Assembly: GCF_010233585.1 (NCBI RefSeq)
Contig: NZ_CP045997.1
Location: 9,879,793 to 9,943,792, forward strand
From: Spirosoma endbachense
Lineage (GTDB): Bacteria; Bacteroidota; Bacteroidia; Cytophagales; Spirosomataceae
Direction of reading: 5' to 3'
Length of the DNA: 64,000 nucleotides
In this document: positions 63,922 to 64,000 of the stretch, in pieces
Numbering within the stretch: position 1 is the stretch's first letter
Layout of the letters: each line of letters starts with the position of its first letter
The notes under the pieces: model-generated
Database searches by the model: none
Seen by the model: only the letters and a program-made list of their open reading frames with translations
What the model was told of the DNA's origin: nothing
Made by a program: the position numbers and the translations under genes

Positions 63922-64000
63922 ATGCAACCACGCTTTGCCAGTCTCACTCCAGACGAAGAACGTACTCTGCGAGAGGGTCAGCAGCACGGGCCTCAGTTTC
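63922..64000 (+). CDS. Transposase-like protein, N-terminal fragment (cut by window edge)
   Basis: Twenty-six codons, MQPRFASLTPDEERTLREGQ and on, are visible before the window ends. The opening resembles the N-terminal helix-turn-helix start of IS630-type transposases (LTPEE..TLE.G). The call rests on this short stretch only. If right, an insertion sequence begins just after xylB. Confidence 0.45.
   Translation, partial: MQPRFASLTPDEERTLREGQQHGPQF

Overview
The window reads as chromosomal DNA of a Bacteroidota bacterium of the Cytophagales, close to Spirosoma or its relatives. The evidence is a gliding gene (gldG), a TonB-dependent receptor, PorT-type outer-membrane barrels, two ECF sigma/anti-sigma pairs, DUF4394 and DUF1080 proteins, many lipoproteins, and start-proximal TAnnTTTG promoter motifs in place of strong Shine-Dalgarno sites. 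No tRNA, rRNA or CRISPR array was seen. One transposase fragment is cut by the right edge.

Layout. 0-3.5 kb: 3' part of a TonB receptor, a YdeI/DUF1905 protein and a WYL regulator. 3.6-8 kb: an accessory-looking island. Two paralogous proteins of unknown function, each behind the same three-part promoter, flank a eukaryote-like PARP (WGR domain plus H-Y-E catalytic domain), a small coupled ORF and an ankyrin protein. 8-14 kb: VOC protein, exported amidase, sodium:solute symporter, an 8-copy 16-bp tandem repeat and an MFS exporter with a twin operator. 14-19.4 kb: an exported redox cluster (YceI, b561-like membrane protein, Rieske protein, electron-transfer-type lipoprotein) with an ECF sigma and a barrel-fused anti-sigma. 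19.5-22.3 kb: gldG and a frameshifted DUF6169 gene. 22.3-28 kb: nuoM, nuoL and nuoK, interrupted by two 2-oxoglutarate oxygenase genes on opposite strands. 28-32 kb: sugar isomerase, DUF1080 hydrolase, GalU and a plant-type glucuronokinase, together suggesting UDP-sugar synthesis. 32-35.2 kb: a phage-like remnant (repressor-like HTH, RecE-like nuclease, two unknown proteins). 35.4-45.5 kb: secreted repeat protein, AsmA-like protein, small membrane proteins and lipoproteins, then a VWA protein divergent from an ECF sigma/anti-sigma pair and a PorT barrel. 45.7-54 kb: double DUF4394 lipoprotein, a short CarB lacking its regulatory domain, an unknown lipoprotein and twin ferritin-like proteins. 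54-64 kb: MsbA-like ABC exporter, PadR pair, glycosyltransferase, a Fic gene broken by an in-frame amber codon, hemE, heptose kinase, xylB and the transposase edge.

The most unusual sequence features are: (1) a family of four dispersed palindromes at gene 3' ends that share a core arm and an exactly 18-nt loop, while their outer arms differ in sequence but still pair; (2) the shared promoter/operator of the two unknown paralogues flanking the PARP island; (3) two broken genes (Fic and DUF6169) with clean single lesions; (4) the RecE-like module joined by a perfect 27-bp hairpin.
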